DNA of 64,000 bases. Origin: JBAVOR01 sp049692255. GTDB taxonomy: Bacteria > Babelota > Babeliae > Babelales > JACPOV01. Within the stretch, counting starts at the first letter, position 1; each line of letters opens with the position of its first letter. The stretch is from NCBI GenBank assembly GCA_049692255.1, contig JBAVOR010000022.1, positions 26,314 through 90,313 on the forward strand, read 5' to 3'. Positions 26,629 through 36,193 of this stretch are shown here, in pieces. The translations under genes and the position numbers were made by a program. Below the pieces are notes generated by a model. That model did not search any database. It worked only from the letters and a program-made list of their open reading frames with translations, and was not told the DNA's origin.

Positions 26629-28967
26629 GCAGGAGCCCTTTGATATGCTTCATCAGGAATAAATGATATAAGACCGTGTGTTCGCGATACTGGTGTGACA
26701 ACAGAGGCAGAGGTATCTATAACATTTCTACCAACATGACACGCAGTCGAGCATTCTAATAACGGTGGTACGTCAATAGGAACTTTTCCATACACATGTT
26801 TTTCAAAATTACGCACCACAACATCGGTATTTTCTTTATTTTCATTAAAAAAATGTTTGTGTATAGGGTCGCGCGGTGGCACACATTTGGTATAAGTACC
26901 CTGCATATATTCACTCGTTTCTTGTATTTTGGCATTGGCGTAAGTAGTTCCCTTGGTTCCTTTTGTTTCAATGATATGTGCAGTAATAAAAACCATCAGA
27001 TTTTGGCTTACCGTACTCTGGTCTTCACTTTTGAAAAACCAAGAAAGAATAGGAATATCACCTAATATTGGTACTTTTACGGCATTGATACCCTTGGTAA
27101 GTTGCCGCAGTCCACCAACAGCCAATACCTGCCCATCACCCAACTGCGCATTGGTTGAAAGAGAACGAATGTCTTTATTAGCACTTTGTGGGTTAAGCGA
27201 GTTGGTAAACGTATCGACAATCAGTGCCAAGTCAATATTAATTAACCCCAGCGCGTTAATGCGAGAAGAAATTTGAATATTAAGATTTGCATCAATATCT
27301 GCAAATGCTGGTGTTGCAACACCCAAACTGGTAAACGTGGTGGTAATAACTCGGCGCGTTTGGCCAATCGATAATTTGGCGGTTTTTTTATTGGTAGTAA
27401 GAATAAAAGGGTTAGCAAGAATGGTAGTACTAGAAAGCGTTTGTAATGCTTCAAAAATTGCCCACACGCCATTGGTGGTACTATTACCTACCGTTAACAC
27501 GGTAACGCCCGGCCCTTCGTTTGCAGCTAAAGAAACAAGATTAGCGCGTAAACTATTGGTTGTGGTATCAACGAGTGGTGCCGCATTGCTAATCACTAAT
27601 GGTAAGCCTGATGTTTGAAAATCAAGATGCTTACTAATCGTGGTTGGTAATGGATTACGTATTTGCGAGCCGAGCGAAAGCTCAAGGTCGCGCGAGGTAG
27701 AAACAAGCAATATTTCAACAGCAATCTGCGGCTGTGGAATATCGAGGTCAGCAATAATTTTTTTAACGTGTTCATACTCGGCGTCAGTTGCGTATACCAA
27801 GAGACAGTTAGTTGATGGCTCTGATTCGACCGTAATCGTTTTACCAAACTCAGTAAGCACAGAACTGCTCGTTATAATATTATTTTGTGATGCATTTTTT
27901 AAAATACCCATCAGTGCCTTCTTCATATCATCTGCTTGCACATGTTGGAGCTCATAGACATGAATGGGATTTTCATCAAACTTAACTGCTAGGTCTACCT
28001 GTTTAATAACAAAATTTTCTACAGTGCGCACTGCATCTCGGGGCCCCATAATTACTAATGTATTAGAACGAGACTCTGCAAATAGTTGCACCGTGTTGGC
28101 AAAATAGAAGTTCGTTTTAGGAATATAAAAACGACGCTCCAAAGACGTTTGTGGCTGATTGCTCATAATTTGCTGATACAATTTAACTACATCTTCTGCA
28201 TCGATATTTTTCAGATGCAGAATAGACAGCACTTCCGGCGGTGCTTTTTCGTCAAGCTGTTGTATTATCTTCATGAGTGCGCGAATATTAACTGCATAAT
28301 CATCGATGATAAAGCCATTGGTTTGCTCAAGGTTGATCACGCGAGCAAGCGTACTTTTGCATTGATCAATAACAGGCATTAACGCAGTAATTTGGCTATT
28401 TTTGAAGAAATATATGTAACGTATCTGTTCATTGCTATCGGGAATCTGTTCATACGTGAGATTAAGTAATGTAGTCACGGGGCCCAGCTCTTTACGCGCG
28501 CTCGGTTTGATGCTGTATATATTTTCGCGCGTGTGAGTGATAGTGAGTCCCATCAACTCAAGCCATTGTGTAAAAAGATCCCAGATCTCTTTCTTTGTCA
28601 GGGCTTGGGGTGCGCTAAAGGTAAACTTACTGTTGTGTAACGCTGTTGCTTCTGCTGATTCTTTCCCTGTTACAACGGTTGCCTGAGTTATCAACACTAT
28701 TTGTAACTGGGTGCTCATCCAAGTTAATAGATCAGATCCACTAATTGCGTCGAAAGAAACAAATAATTTTTCATCATTGCGTTGTGCTTGAACGGGATAA
28801 GCAGCATGGGTGCCATCAATGGGAGACTGTGTTTCGGTCCCCTGCATCGTTTCTGCTTGCAAGGTACTCTTTGCTCGTTTACGCGTGTAGCTCACTAAAG
28901 AGCAAGGAATGCATAAGAGCAAGACGCAAAAAAGGGAACCTATTTCTATTTTATGATGGTTGCTCAT
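26625..28967 (-). CDS. Secretin (GspD/PilQ family), paralogue 2 of 3
   Basis: A 780-residue secretin with a signal peptide and N0-N3 periplasmic repeats, including TNGFIIDDYAVNIRALMKI and SNTLVIMGPRDAVRTVENF. The core includes GDGQVLAVGGL and VPILGDIPILSWFFKSE. The C-terminal tail carries RDPIHKHFF (about 697) and DVPPLLECSTAC (about 731-742). The tail is shared with paralogue 3 and is not part of the standard secretin fold. It overlaps both neighbours by four bases, so translation is probably coupled. Confidence 0.95.
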   Translation of the reverse strand: MSNHHKIEIGSLFCVLLLCIPCSLVSYTRKRAKSTLQAETMQGTETQSPIDGTHAAYPVQAQRNDEKLFVSFDAISGSDLLTWMSTQLQIVLITQATVVTGKESAEATALHNSKFTFSAPQALTKKEIWDLFTQWLELMGLTITHTRENIYSIKPSARKELGPVTTLLNLTYEQIPDSNEQIRYIYFFKNSQITALMPVIDQCKSTLARVINLEQTNGFIIDDYAVNIRALMKIIQQLDEKAPPEVLSILHLKNIDAEDVVKLYQQIMSNQPQTSLERRFYIPKTNFYFANTVQLFAESRSNTLVIMGPRDAVRTVENFVIKQVDLAVKFDENPIHVYELQHVQADDMKKALMGILKNASQNNIITSSSVLTEFGKTITVESEPSTNCLLVYATDAEYEHVKKIIADLDIPQPQIAVEILLVSTSRDLELSLGSQIRNPLPTTISKHLDFQTSGLPLVISNAAPLVDTTTNSLRANLVSLAANEGPGVTVLTVGNSTTNGVWAIFEALQTLSSTTILANPFILTTNKKTAKLSIGQTRRVITTTFTSLGVATPAFADIDANLNIQISSRINALGLINIDLALIVDTFTNSLNPQSANKDIRSLSTNAQLGDGQVLAVGGLRQLTKGINAVKVPILGDIPILSWFFKSEDQSTVSQNLMVFITAHIIETKGTKGTTYANAKIQETSEYMQGTYTKCVPPRDPIHKHFFNENKENTDVVVRNFEKHVYGKVPIDVPPLLECSTACHVGRNVIDTSASVVTPVSRTHGLISFIPDEAYQRAPA

Positions 28968-31540
28968 GCACCAACTCCCTGCGCATCAGGAAACACAGAC
29001 ACGAGTGAACCTGAGCGATATTTTTTAGAATCGTTGGCACTAATTAATGCTTCGCACGGATGTTCGCAACCATCGAGCTCTTTTGCTTTATGCGGTGTCG
29101 TTGGTTTTTGTCCTGTAGTTGTTATGCTCAAATCTGGGCATTGTTTAGCACGTATTTCTTCAGGCGTTACAGGATTATGGATCGAGTCGCCAAACTCACA
29201 TTTTTGATTGCACATCAGTAACGGTGGCACATCGATATTTACCATTTTATGTTTTTGCTGAACGAAGATATCTACCGTGTCAGCATTTTCATCCATTTTA
29301 TCTCTGAAGAACCAGCGATGAATAGGGTCGCGACGGGTAGCCGGCTCAGTCATTTCGCGGAAATCAATCTTTGCATTATCAGCTTTTACTTGAGTATGCT
29401 GCGTTAAGCCACCTTCAAGCAATGGCTCTACAATGCGCGGTGCAATAAACACGAGTAAATTATCTTTAATAATGCTCTTGGTTTTATTTTTGAAAAACCA
29501 ACCAATAACCGGTATGCTGCCCAGTAGAGGCACTTCAGTCGTGCTATCATTTTGCGTTGTTTGCAACAACCCACCAATGGCCAATATTTCTTTATTACCC
29601 ACACTGGTATTAGTACGAATCGTCTTTACGTTTTTATTCGCATCGTTCGGGTTCGTGGCGTCGGTAAAGGTGTCAATGTTAATAGCAATATCAAGATTAA
29701 TAATGCCGAGCGCATTAATTTGGGGAGTAATTTTAACAGTTAAACTAGCAGAAACGTCACCAAGTGCGTTTGCCGTTGCAACACCAACAACCTGCGCAGT
29801 AAGTACACGACGTGTTTGGCCGATAGATACTTGCGCTTGGTACTTGTTGGTAGTAATTAAGAATGGATTAGCGATTACGTTCGTGTGTACTACCGTTTGT
29901 AATGCTTTAAATATACCCCAAACGCCCCCAGTAGCACTGGTGATAGTGAGTAACGTTGAGCCAGGATCTTGGTTGGCAGCAAGACTAATCAGGTTAGACA
30001 CAATGCTGCCGGTATTGGGGTCAATAACTGGCTGAGAGGTTCCTGATGCATTGGGTAGACCAGAGTTTTGAAAGTTTAGATTTTTGCTGATGGTGTTAAA
30101 ATCTTTATTGCGAATCTGCACGCCGAGCTCACGACTATCGGTAGAGTTAACGTCTACAACCAACACTTCAATGGCGATTTGCGGCTGTTTAACGTCAAGC
30201 TGTTTAATAATTTCTCGTACTTTTAAATAATCTTCTTTTTCAGCGCGGATGAGCAACCGATTACCACTTGGTTCTGGCTGAAACGTCATGGGTTGTAGAT
30301 ATTTGTCTCCTTGGCGTACCCCACCGCTTTGCGCAGCAGGTGAGTTCGGAGCAAATTTGGTTACTTCATTAAGCAACTGTGCCATTGCATCAGCGCTTAC
30401 GTATTGCAGTTCATACACATAGACCGGTGAATATGGAATTTCTAACTCAACGTCCACATATTTTAAGATAAAATCTTCGACCTTTTTAATACCGTCTTTA
30501 TCGCCCAAAATAATGAGTGTATTGGTGCGTGGTTCTGCAATTAAACGAACAGATGCGGGAAAATATACGGCAGTGGGCGCCTTTTTTGCTCCCAGTATGC
30601 GAGCCGCTAGCTTTTGCGGATCTTCTTGTTTAGTCAGTTCTTCATATAAGTTCTTTACTACTTCAGCATCAGTGTTACGCAAGCGGAGTACCGAAAGTAC
30701 TTCAGGAGAAGTAATTTGATCGAGATCATCAACTATTTGCATGAGCGCACGAATATTCGATGATTTATCGGTCATAATAAATGCATTTAATTTTTCTAAC
30801 GGTTGCAAGGTGGCAGTGTTACTGCGGAATGCATCGACAATACCCTGCAACGCTGCTAAGGTGCTATTTTTAACAAAATAAATATAGCGTATACGCATAT
30901 CATCTTGTGGCAAATTTTTCCAGTGAACATTAATGTACGAAGGAAGTGCTGTTTTGTTGGCCGATTGTGCTTTATTTGGTTCAGTTATTTTAATTTTATA
31001 GATATCCGCATGGGCCGTTGCTACTAAAGTAAGTCCATACAAGTCGAGAAAGGTAATGAATAAATCCCACATTTCTTTTTTGCTCAAAGACTTATGGCTA
31101 TGAAATATAATAGAATTTCCCGTAATCGTTTTGCTGCCAGCCGGTAATGGCTGGAGAGTCTCTTCGCTGACAAAACTTACATGATATTGTGCAGAGATCC
31201 ATGCAATAATATTTTGTAGATCACTATTTTCTAAATTAATTTCTATCAGATCATCACCGTCTTGTAGCGCTGCTGCAGGGCATGCTGGTCCTTCGGGTAC
31301 GCACGTAATATCTTGTAAACGCTTGGTGCGATCTTGTTCGTCAAGCTGTTGTTGCCCATTATCGCCAACAAGAATAACATCGCGCAATGCACCTTTTTCT
31401 GTTGCTGCACTTTCTGCCGGGGCAATAGGTTCATTGACTACTGATGTCGTTTTCTTTTTTTTATACTGCGCATGAGTAGTAGTTATTCCGGCGCAACAGA
31501 CTATAAGCGTGAAGATGCGTAAAAAACCTATTTTATTCAT
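28964..31540 (-). CDS. Secretin (GspD/PilQ family), paralogue 3 of 3
   Basis: The longest secretin, 858 residues. It has a signal peptide (1 to about 24), a charged linker, an N0 domain (about 95-180), and N1-N3 repeats (LNAFIMTDKSSNIRALMQI, TNTLIILGDKDGIKKVEDF, GNRLLIRAEKEDYLKVREI). The core includes GNKEILAIGGL and VPLLGSIPVIGWFFKNK. The tail has RDPIHRWFF (about 735) and DVPPLLMCNQKC (about 767-778). It lies 12 bases after the GspC-like gene and is the first secretin translated. Three different secretins may form a mixed pore or three pores; the sequence cannot say which. Confidence 0.95.
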   Translation of the reverse strand: MNKIGFLRIFTLIVCCAGITTTHAQYKKKKTTSVVNEPIAPAESAATEKGALRDVILVGDNGQQQLDEQDRTKRLQDITCVPEGPACPAAALQDGDDLIEINLENSDLQNIIAWISAQYHVSFVSEETLQPLPAGSKTITGNSIIFHSHKSLSKKEMWDLFITFLDLYGLTLVATAHADIYKIKITEPNKAQSANKTALPSYINVHWKNLPQDDMRIRYIYFVKNSTLAALQGIVDAFRSNTATLQPLEKLNAFIMTDKSSNIRALMQIVDDLDQITSPEVLSVLRLRNTDAEVVKNLYEELTKQEDPQKLAARILGAKKAPTAVYFPASVRLIAEPRTNTLIILGDKDGIKKVEDFILKYVDVELEIPYSPVYVYELQYVSADAMAQLLNEVTKFAPNSPAAQSGGVRQGDKYLQPMTFQPEPSGNRLLIRAEKEDYLKVREIIKQLDVKQPQIAIEVLVVDVNSTDSRELGVQIRNKDFNTISKNLNFQNSGLPNASGTSQPVIDPNTGSIVSNLISLAANQDPGSTLLTITSATGGVWGIFKALQTVVHTNVIANPFLITTNKYQAQVSIGQTRRVLTAQVVGVATANALGDVSASLTVKITPQINALGIINLDIAINIDTFTDATNPNDANKNVKTIRTNTSVGNKEILAIGGLLQTTQNDSTTEVPLLGSIPVIGWFFKNKTKSIIKDNLLVFIAPRIVEPLLEGGLTQHTQVKADNAKIDFREMTEPATRRDPIHRWFFRDKMDENADTVDIFVQQKHKMVNIDVPPLLMCNQKCEFGDSIHNPVTPEEIRAKQCPDLSITTTGQKPTTPHKAKELDGCEHPCEALISANDSKKYRSGSLVSVFPDAQGVGA

Positions 31541-31552
31541 TGACAGCCGTCA

Positions 31553-32683
31553 TCATTGTTTATGGGTAACGCTTTCCATTAATACATTTCTCTTACGTTC
31601 ATTACGTTCCATTAAATGAATAATATCTTCTTTTTCTTTTTTGCGTATTTCTTGCGTTGTCGGTGTTAATCGTTCTTTTTCTTGAAACAAGCGCATTTTT
31701 TCTTCGTATGCGCGTTTTGGAGTAACTGTTTGTACATCGGTAACTGGTTGATGTGCAATCGTTGCATCACTCTTTTGTAATATATAGGTGATATCAATAG
31801 TTTTGCCACGGCGAATGAGGCGCACAACAATAGTGCTATTAATCGTTAACCCCGTGATCTGTTGATAAATTTCCATACGCTGTTGCGCATTGGTGGTTAA
31901 TGTAGAGTTGACCGACTCAATAATATCGCTCGGCTGCAACCCGAGTGCATAGCCGACAGAATTTGCTTCCATTTTGCCGATGCGGCACCCAATGCTTTTG
32001 CCTTCATGAAATACGGTAGTAATATTAAGTTGATCAATAAAATGACCAAGGGCACGCATGCGCTCTACAAAAAGATCTGGATCAACCGCATACTTATTTT
32101 CTCCCAATTTCTTAATAACCACATTCCAATTGGTCGGCGTCAGTAACAGTTCTAACTCAGCATCATGCTGTGTTACGTATAAAATTTCTTGCTGACCATT
32201 AGCGCGGATAAAGATGACCTTATTCTTTAAAATGCGTACTAGCTGCGCATCATCAATCACATCACCCACATGGTAATTTTTTGCTTTTTTATCGCGTGTA
32301 TCTTCTATAATCGCAATATTTTGTTCTTCGTTGCTGCCGATAATAATGCCCTTGATCTGGATCTTTAACGGCTCTAAAAATTTTGGTGCCGGGATAGTAG
32401 GCTTGGTGGTAAGTATAGGTGCGGGCGGTTGCGGCATCGGTTTTTCTACCGGTGCTTCTTGTTCTACAGGACGCGGTGCCGCTTTGAACGTATCAAAAAG
32501 ATCATTTGTATAAATTTTACTTAAATCGATCTTGGCAACTTCTTTATGAAATGGTTTTATCTGTGCTGAGGGCACCAGTGATTGTAACAAGGGAATGTGT
32601 GGCCTTACGAGAATAAGACCAATAACTGTGCATAACAGCGCCGCCATTAGTATGCTATTGAGTATCCATATAGGATGTCTCAT
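31553..32683 (-). CDS. GspC-like type II secretion protein with PDZ domain
   Basis: A 376-residue bitopic protein with an N-terminal transmembrane helix (about 7-27), a proline-rich linker (about 70-95), a homology region like GspC HR (about 100-190, IQIKGIIIGSNEEQNIAIIED and YHVGDVI), and a PDZ domain (about 240-330, GCRIGKMEANSVGYALGLQPSDIIESVN). GspC links the inner-membrane platform to the secretin and helps select substrates. The PDZ favours type II secretion over a type IV pilus. The ATG at 32683 has AAGGG six bases upstream. An earlier ATG at 32764 adds 27 residues that break the membrane-anchor pattern. Confidence 0.85.
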   Translation of the reverse strand: MRHPIWILNSILMAALLCTVIGLILVRPHIPLLQSLVPSAQIKPFHKEVAKIDLSKIYTNDLFDTFKAAPRPVEQEAPVEKPMPQPPAPILTTKPTIPAPKFLEPLKIQIKGIIIGSNEEQNIAIIEDTRDKKAKNYHVGDVIDDAQLVRILKNKVIFIRANGQQEILYVTQHDAELELLLTPTNWNVVIKKLGENKYAVDPDLFVERMRALGHFIDQLNITTVFHEGKSIGCRIGKMEANSVGYALGLQPSDIIESVNSTLTTNAQQRMEIYQQITGLTINSTIVVRLIRRGKTIDITYILQKSDATIAHQPVTDVQTVTPKRAYEEKMRLFQEKERLTPTTQEIRKKEKEDIIHLMERNERKRNVLMESVTHKQ

Positions 32684-32806
32684 GACAAACCCTTTTTTAA
32701 ATGTTACTTTCACACAATACCTTTCGATTGCAAAAGTTGTCAAGCACCGAATATGTGTGCACAATTAATTCTAAAAAATATGCGGCGTCACAAACTACGA
32801 CTTTTT

Positions 32807-33796
32807 TTAAAGAGACGGTACGTTTTTGAGTATGGTATCAACGAGCGTATCGGTACTGATACCATCAACCTGTGCCTGATAGCTTAACGTGATGCGATGG
32901 CGAATAATCGATCCAGCGACCGCTTTTACATCATCAGGTATAACAAAATTTCTTTTCTTCAAAAAGGCATGTGCTTGCGCTGCTTTGTATAATGCAACGG
33001 TCGCACGTGGCGAAACACCATATTGTATATACGATTGCAATTGGGCCAAGTTATACATTTTTGGTGTACGCGTTGCAAACACAAGTGCAACAATATAATC
33101 AACAATTTTTGGGTCAACGTAAATCTGTTCAACTACCTTTTGTGCCTGGAACAACGATTCCCGGTCAAGCACTTGGGTAATAGTTGCTACATGGGTACTT
33201 TTGCTGATAATTTCTCGTTCTTGGCTTGGCTGCAAGTAACCTACCAGTAATTTAAACATAAAGCGGTCAATTTGCGCTTCAGGTAATGGGTAGGTGCCTT
33301 CCTGCTCAACGGGATTTTGCGTTGCTAACACAAAGAAGGGAGTTTCTAATTTAAACGTCTGTGAGCCGATAGTAACCTGTTGCTCTTGCATCGCCTCAAG
33401 CAGTGCCGACTGCACCTTTGCGGGTGCGCGGTTAATTTCATCAGCTAAAATAAGATTAGCAAAGATAGGGCCTTTTTTAGTCTCAAAATCTTGCGTTTTG
33501 GGGTTATAAATCAACGTACCAATCAGGTCAGCGGGTAATAGATCAGGAGTGAATTGAATGCGACGAAACGTAAGTCCTAACGCTTGTGTTACCGCTTTAA
33601 TAATCGTCGTTTTTGCAACTCCCGGCACCCCTTCTAATAAGATATGCCCATTGCACAATAACGCCATAATAATAAAATCGATAATCGATTCGTTGCCTAC
33701 CACCACTTTGGCAACTTCTGTTTTGAGCAGCGCAAAGCGAGCGCTTTCTGTTTTAATGATCTCGATAAATTCGTTATTTAATGCTTGATTTTGCAT
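32807..33796 (-). CDS. MoxR-family AAA+ ATPase
   Basis: A 329-residue ATPase of the MoxR/RavA group. Walker A is GVPGVAKTT (56-64) and Walker B is LILADEINRAP (115-125), followed by sensor and arginine-finger segments (ATQNPVEQEGTYPLPEAQIDRF). A C-terminal lid is present. MoxR proteins act as chaperones, usually with VWA-domain or DUF58 partners. None is next to this gene, which is unusual. It lies 123 bases upstream of gspC on the same strand and could help assemble that machine; this is an inference from position. Confidence 0.93.
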   Translation of the reverse strand: MQNQALNNEFIEIIKTESARFALLKTEVAKVVVGNESIIDFIIMALLCNGHILLEGVPGVAKTTIIKAVTQALGLTFRRIQFTPDLLPADLIGTLIYNPKTQDFETKKGPIFANLILADEINRAPAKVQSALLEAMQEQQVTIGSQTFKLETPFFVLATQNPVEQEGTYPLPEAQIDRFMFKLLVGYLQPSQEREIISKSTHVATITQVLDRESLFQAQKVVEQIYVDPKIVDYIVALVFATRTPKMYNLAQLQSYIQYGVSPRATVALYKAAQAHAFLKKRNFVIPDDVKAVAGSIIRHRITLSYQAQVDGISTDTLVDTILKNVPSL

Positions 33797-33883
33797 AGTA
33801 TTACTCTAACTATATACGCATGAATAATATTTTTTTCATTGTAACAGTTTGTGGAGATGTTGCAAATTCGTTGCAGAGTACCC

Positions 33884-34486
33884 TCACTGATTCACCAGCG
33901 CAGCAGCCAAAACAGTAGGTTCAACTATGCTTTCTTGCATCTCTGTTAACTCTTGATACAGAGCGTATCTTTTATGCGCTTTAAGGCCATATTTAATAAA
34001 CAGCGAAGAAAACAGGCTATAGACTAATCCGAACAGGGCACCATTAAAAAAGAGACCCTCGGTTCCATCCACTCTAAATGACGGTAGGTAACCACTAAAA
34101 ATGGTTCTATATGTTAGCCAGCTGCACATAGTCGCAAGCAACCCTATATTTACTTTCTGATAATTATCATACTCTTTTATCAAGTGGCGGTTGTACTTCA
34201 ATTGTTCTTTGCAATGTTTCAGTGCTTTATGTAATTGCCGAATCATGTGAACTTTATCTGCATATGTCATCTGCTCAAGCATTTGATAAGTAGCAAGATT
34301 ATTTTTATATCGATTAAAATGTTGTAAGAATTCAGTTGCAGGAAGTTCTTCGTGTAAAAATGACGGGTTTACACAATTTTCGATAAATTGCTTAACTGCG
34401 TCAGATTCATATTGAGTCGCTGATTTGGCATGCGGGGCCGCACTTATGATGGAACATATAAAAATGAAAAGTAAGTGATTTTTCAT
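33884..34486 (-). CDS. Exported protein with hairpin membrane anchor, unknown function
   Basis: A 200-residue protein with a signal peptide (about 1-22, ending AKSA), a helical region (about 30-110) and two hydrophobic helices (about 112-165) flanking a short loop. A further helix follows. I recognise no family. It is the last gene of the same-strand run that starts with the double-AAA ATPase at 42360, 37 bases after its upstream neighbour. A role in that locus is possible but untested. Confidence 0.7.
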   Translation of the reverse strand: MKNHLLFIFICSIISAAPHAKSATQYESDAVKQFIENCVNPSFLHEELPATEFLQHFNRYKNNLATYQMLEQMTYADKVHMIRQLHKALKHCKEQLKYNRHLIKEYDNYQKVNIGLLATMCSWLTYRTIFSGYLPSFRVDGTEGLFFNGALFGLVYSLFSSLFIKYGLKAHKRYALYQELTEMQESIVEPTVLAAALVNQ

Positions 34487-34523
34487 GAGGAAATCCTTTG
34501 GTGTAAAGCAATCGAGAGATCTT

Positions 34524-35102
34524 TTATACTATCATTGTACGGAAAAATAGCACCGGCAGTAGTAGAGACAATAAGCCTACATACATTAATGAGCACGATG
34601 TTCCCAAATTTATAATAGGGATATGAAATGGCCAAAATAAAGCCTTTATGCAGAATAACACTATTTTACCTCCATAAGAATGGGGTTTATTCGATAATTT
34701 TTTTATATCTTGTTTACTGGGAACCGCATTAAACCCACATGATACCCCTATCCAACACAGGATAAATTTTAAGTAATCAAAAGTAGTGCCTTGCAAACTA
34801 AATTTTGTACCTAAAATAAAAATTATCCCTATTGGTAGCGTTAAAAGCATGCACAAAATAGAATTGAGAATAAAAGGTACCATGCTAATCAAACAAGCAA
34901 CGCCAAAATTATTCGTATCTTCATGAAAAACATCTCCTGTAGCTCTGCTGAACACGCTAAAATAATTGATTCTATATACAGGGACGTTCAGTATGTCGCA
35001 CATAAAACGCTGGGCTATTGCATGCATAATGACGCCGGGAAATGTAAGAATAGTGAATAACATCATAATAAGTGATGTACCCGTAGTAATAATAAAAATC
35101 AT
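34524..35102 (-). CDS. Membrane protein resembling M50-like metalloprotease family, active site degenerate
   Basis: A 192-residue polytopic protein. The first helix ends in FPGVIMHAIAQ, where a related family of membrane metalloprotease-like proteins has PG-x-x-x-HE-x-x-H, and a later segment reads GVSCGFNAVPSKQD, similar to that family's second conserved block. The glutamate and second histidine are absent. Both points are from memory of the family, so the call is tentative. It overlaps the upstream 143-residue membrane protein by four bases (35099-35102). Confidence 0.6.
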   Translation of the reverse strand: MIFIITTGTSLIMMLFTILTFPGVIMHAIAQRFMCDILNVPVYRINYFSVFSRATGDVFHEDTNNFGVACLISMVPFILNSILCMLLTLPIGIIFILGTKFSLQGTTFDYLKFILCWIGVSCGFNAVPSKQDIKKLSNKPHSYGGKIVLFCIKALFWPFHIPIINLGTSCSLMYVGLLSLLLPVLFFRTMIV

Positions 35103-35530
35103 GCCTTTACCTCTGTGGTGAAAATAGAACGGAATTCATTTTTTTGTTCATCAGTTGGTAAATACATAGCGAGATCTTCAATCTCAGGATCGGTAAGTCC
35201 CCTGTCTGTTTGCAAAAATGATAAACCATTATTGTAAAAATTAGGGGTATCTTTCGCAAGAGCAAAACAACCTTGAATAACTCTTTTTCGTGCATGATCA
35301 TAAGAACGATGCTGCACCAACAAGCTATTGTACAGATATATGGCTTCCGAATATTGCTTGTGGATAAAATAGCGTTCTGCTTGGTTCATTTTGCTTTTGA
35401 GCTCGCGATGATCTTTAAATTCTATAAAGAAAAAGAAAGATATTACATATAAGGAAAGGCATGCGATACCTAAACCAAAGAGCTTTATATGTAGAGGATA
35501 TGTGTGTTTTGGTAAAAAATTTTCGTGCAT
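35099..35530 (-). CDS. Membrane-anchored TPR-like protein
   Basis: A 143-residue protein with a single transmembrane helix (about 17-37). After it comes a paired-helix region (QAERYFIHKQYSEAIYLYNSLLVQHRSYDHARKRV) with the spacing of one or two tetratricopeptide repeats, which usually bind other proteins. Its end overlaps the start of the M50-like gene by four bases. No closer family call is possible. Confidence 0.65.
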   Translation of the reverse strand: MHENFLPKHTYPLHIKLFGLGIACLSLYVISFFFFIEFKDHRELKSKMNQAERYFIHKQYSEAIYLYNSLLVQHRSYDHARKRVIQGCFALAKDTPNFYNNGLSFLQTDRGLTDPEIEDLAMYLPTDEQKNEFRSIFTTEVKA

Positions 35531-35569
35531 ATTTAATTTCTTTTATTTTTATCCAAATAATGAGCTTTT

Positions 35570-35824
35570 CTAAGTATTATCTCTTATCGAACTAAATGTT
35601 GATTCCAATAAATAACCTTTATAATAATTATGAAAACTGTTTTTTAAGCAGCTAAAATGGCAAAAAAAATCTTGAGTCGGTTTATATTCTATATCCTTAT
35701 CGTAATTTGCCATAATATTAATATTGCAAGGGTCGATATCTGTATTTTCAATCTTTTTGTTACAAAAACAACAAGTAAATTTTAATTCATTAATCATAAT
35801 TTCCATCCATTGTAATTTATGCAC
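35570..35824 (-). CDS. Small Cys-rich protein, probable immunity-locus component
   Basis: An 84-residue protein with paired cysteines (CCFCNKKI at about 18-25), a DPCNINI segment and FFCHFSC (about 53-59). These suggest a small zinc-binding fold. Similar short proteins occur among immunity genes of polymorphic toxin loci, but I cannot name the family. It follows three other probable immunity genes on the same strand, 38 bases downstream of the nearest. The first ATG (35824) could be replaced by M7 or M10. Confidence 0.6.
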   Translation of the reverse strand: MHKLQWMEIMINELKFTCCFCNKKIENTDIDPCNINIMANYDKDIEYKPTQDFFCHFSCLKNSFHNYYKGYLLESTFSSIRDNT

Positions 35825-35862
35825 GTATGCAGAAACACTGTTAAATCATAGAAAGTAGGATT

Positions 35863-36180
35863 TTATTCTGTTTTTAGTACTTCTTCAACAATTTTAACCG
35901 CCTTTTGTAAATAACGTGTAACCATTTCAAGACTTTTAACCTTTTTTTTAAATATGGGATTAAGCCAATCATAATCTTTGATAACTCGTATCATAAATGA
36001 ACCCTGCACGCTAAATTCAGGGTACCATCCAACATCAATAAGGTATTTGCCGTTGCAGTAAGAGATTTGTAATAGATCTTCTGTTAATGAAAATAACTGT
36101 TCTTGTAAAGGAAGGTCCGGATCGATATTAAATTCATTATATGTTATTACGCCTCCTGATAGATCTAATTTTTCAATCAT
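35863..36180 (-). CDS. Probable immunity protein
   Basis: A 105-residue acidic, soluble protein. The segment LIDVGWYPEFSVQGSFMIRVIKDYDW followed by a helical C-terminus (VTRYLQKAVKIVEEVL) is like small immunity proteins found beside polymorphic toxins. It lacks a signal peptide, which fits a cytoplasmic antidote. It sits in a stack of four such genes directly after the toxin-like gene. Family identity is by resemblance only. Confidence 0.65.
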   Translation of the reverse strand: MIEKLDLSGGVITYNEFNIDPDLPLQEQLFSLTEDLLQISYCNGKYLIDVGWYPEFSVQGSFMIRVIKDYDWLNPIFKKKVKSLEMVTRYLQKAVKIVEEVLKTE

Positions 36181-36193
36181 ATGATTATAGCGA

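Noticed and set aside
29433..30035. 200-codon plus-strand frame opposite secretin paralogue 3
   Set aside because: A compositional shadow of the secretin; no recognisable domain or start signal.
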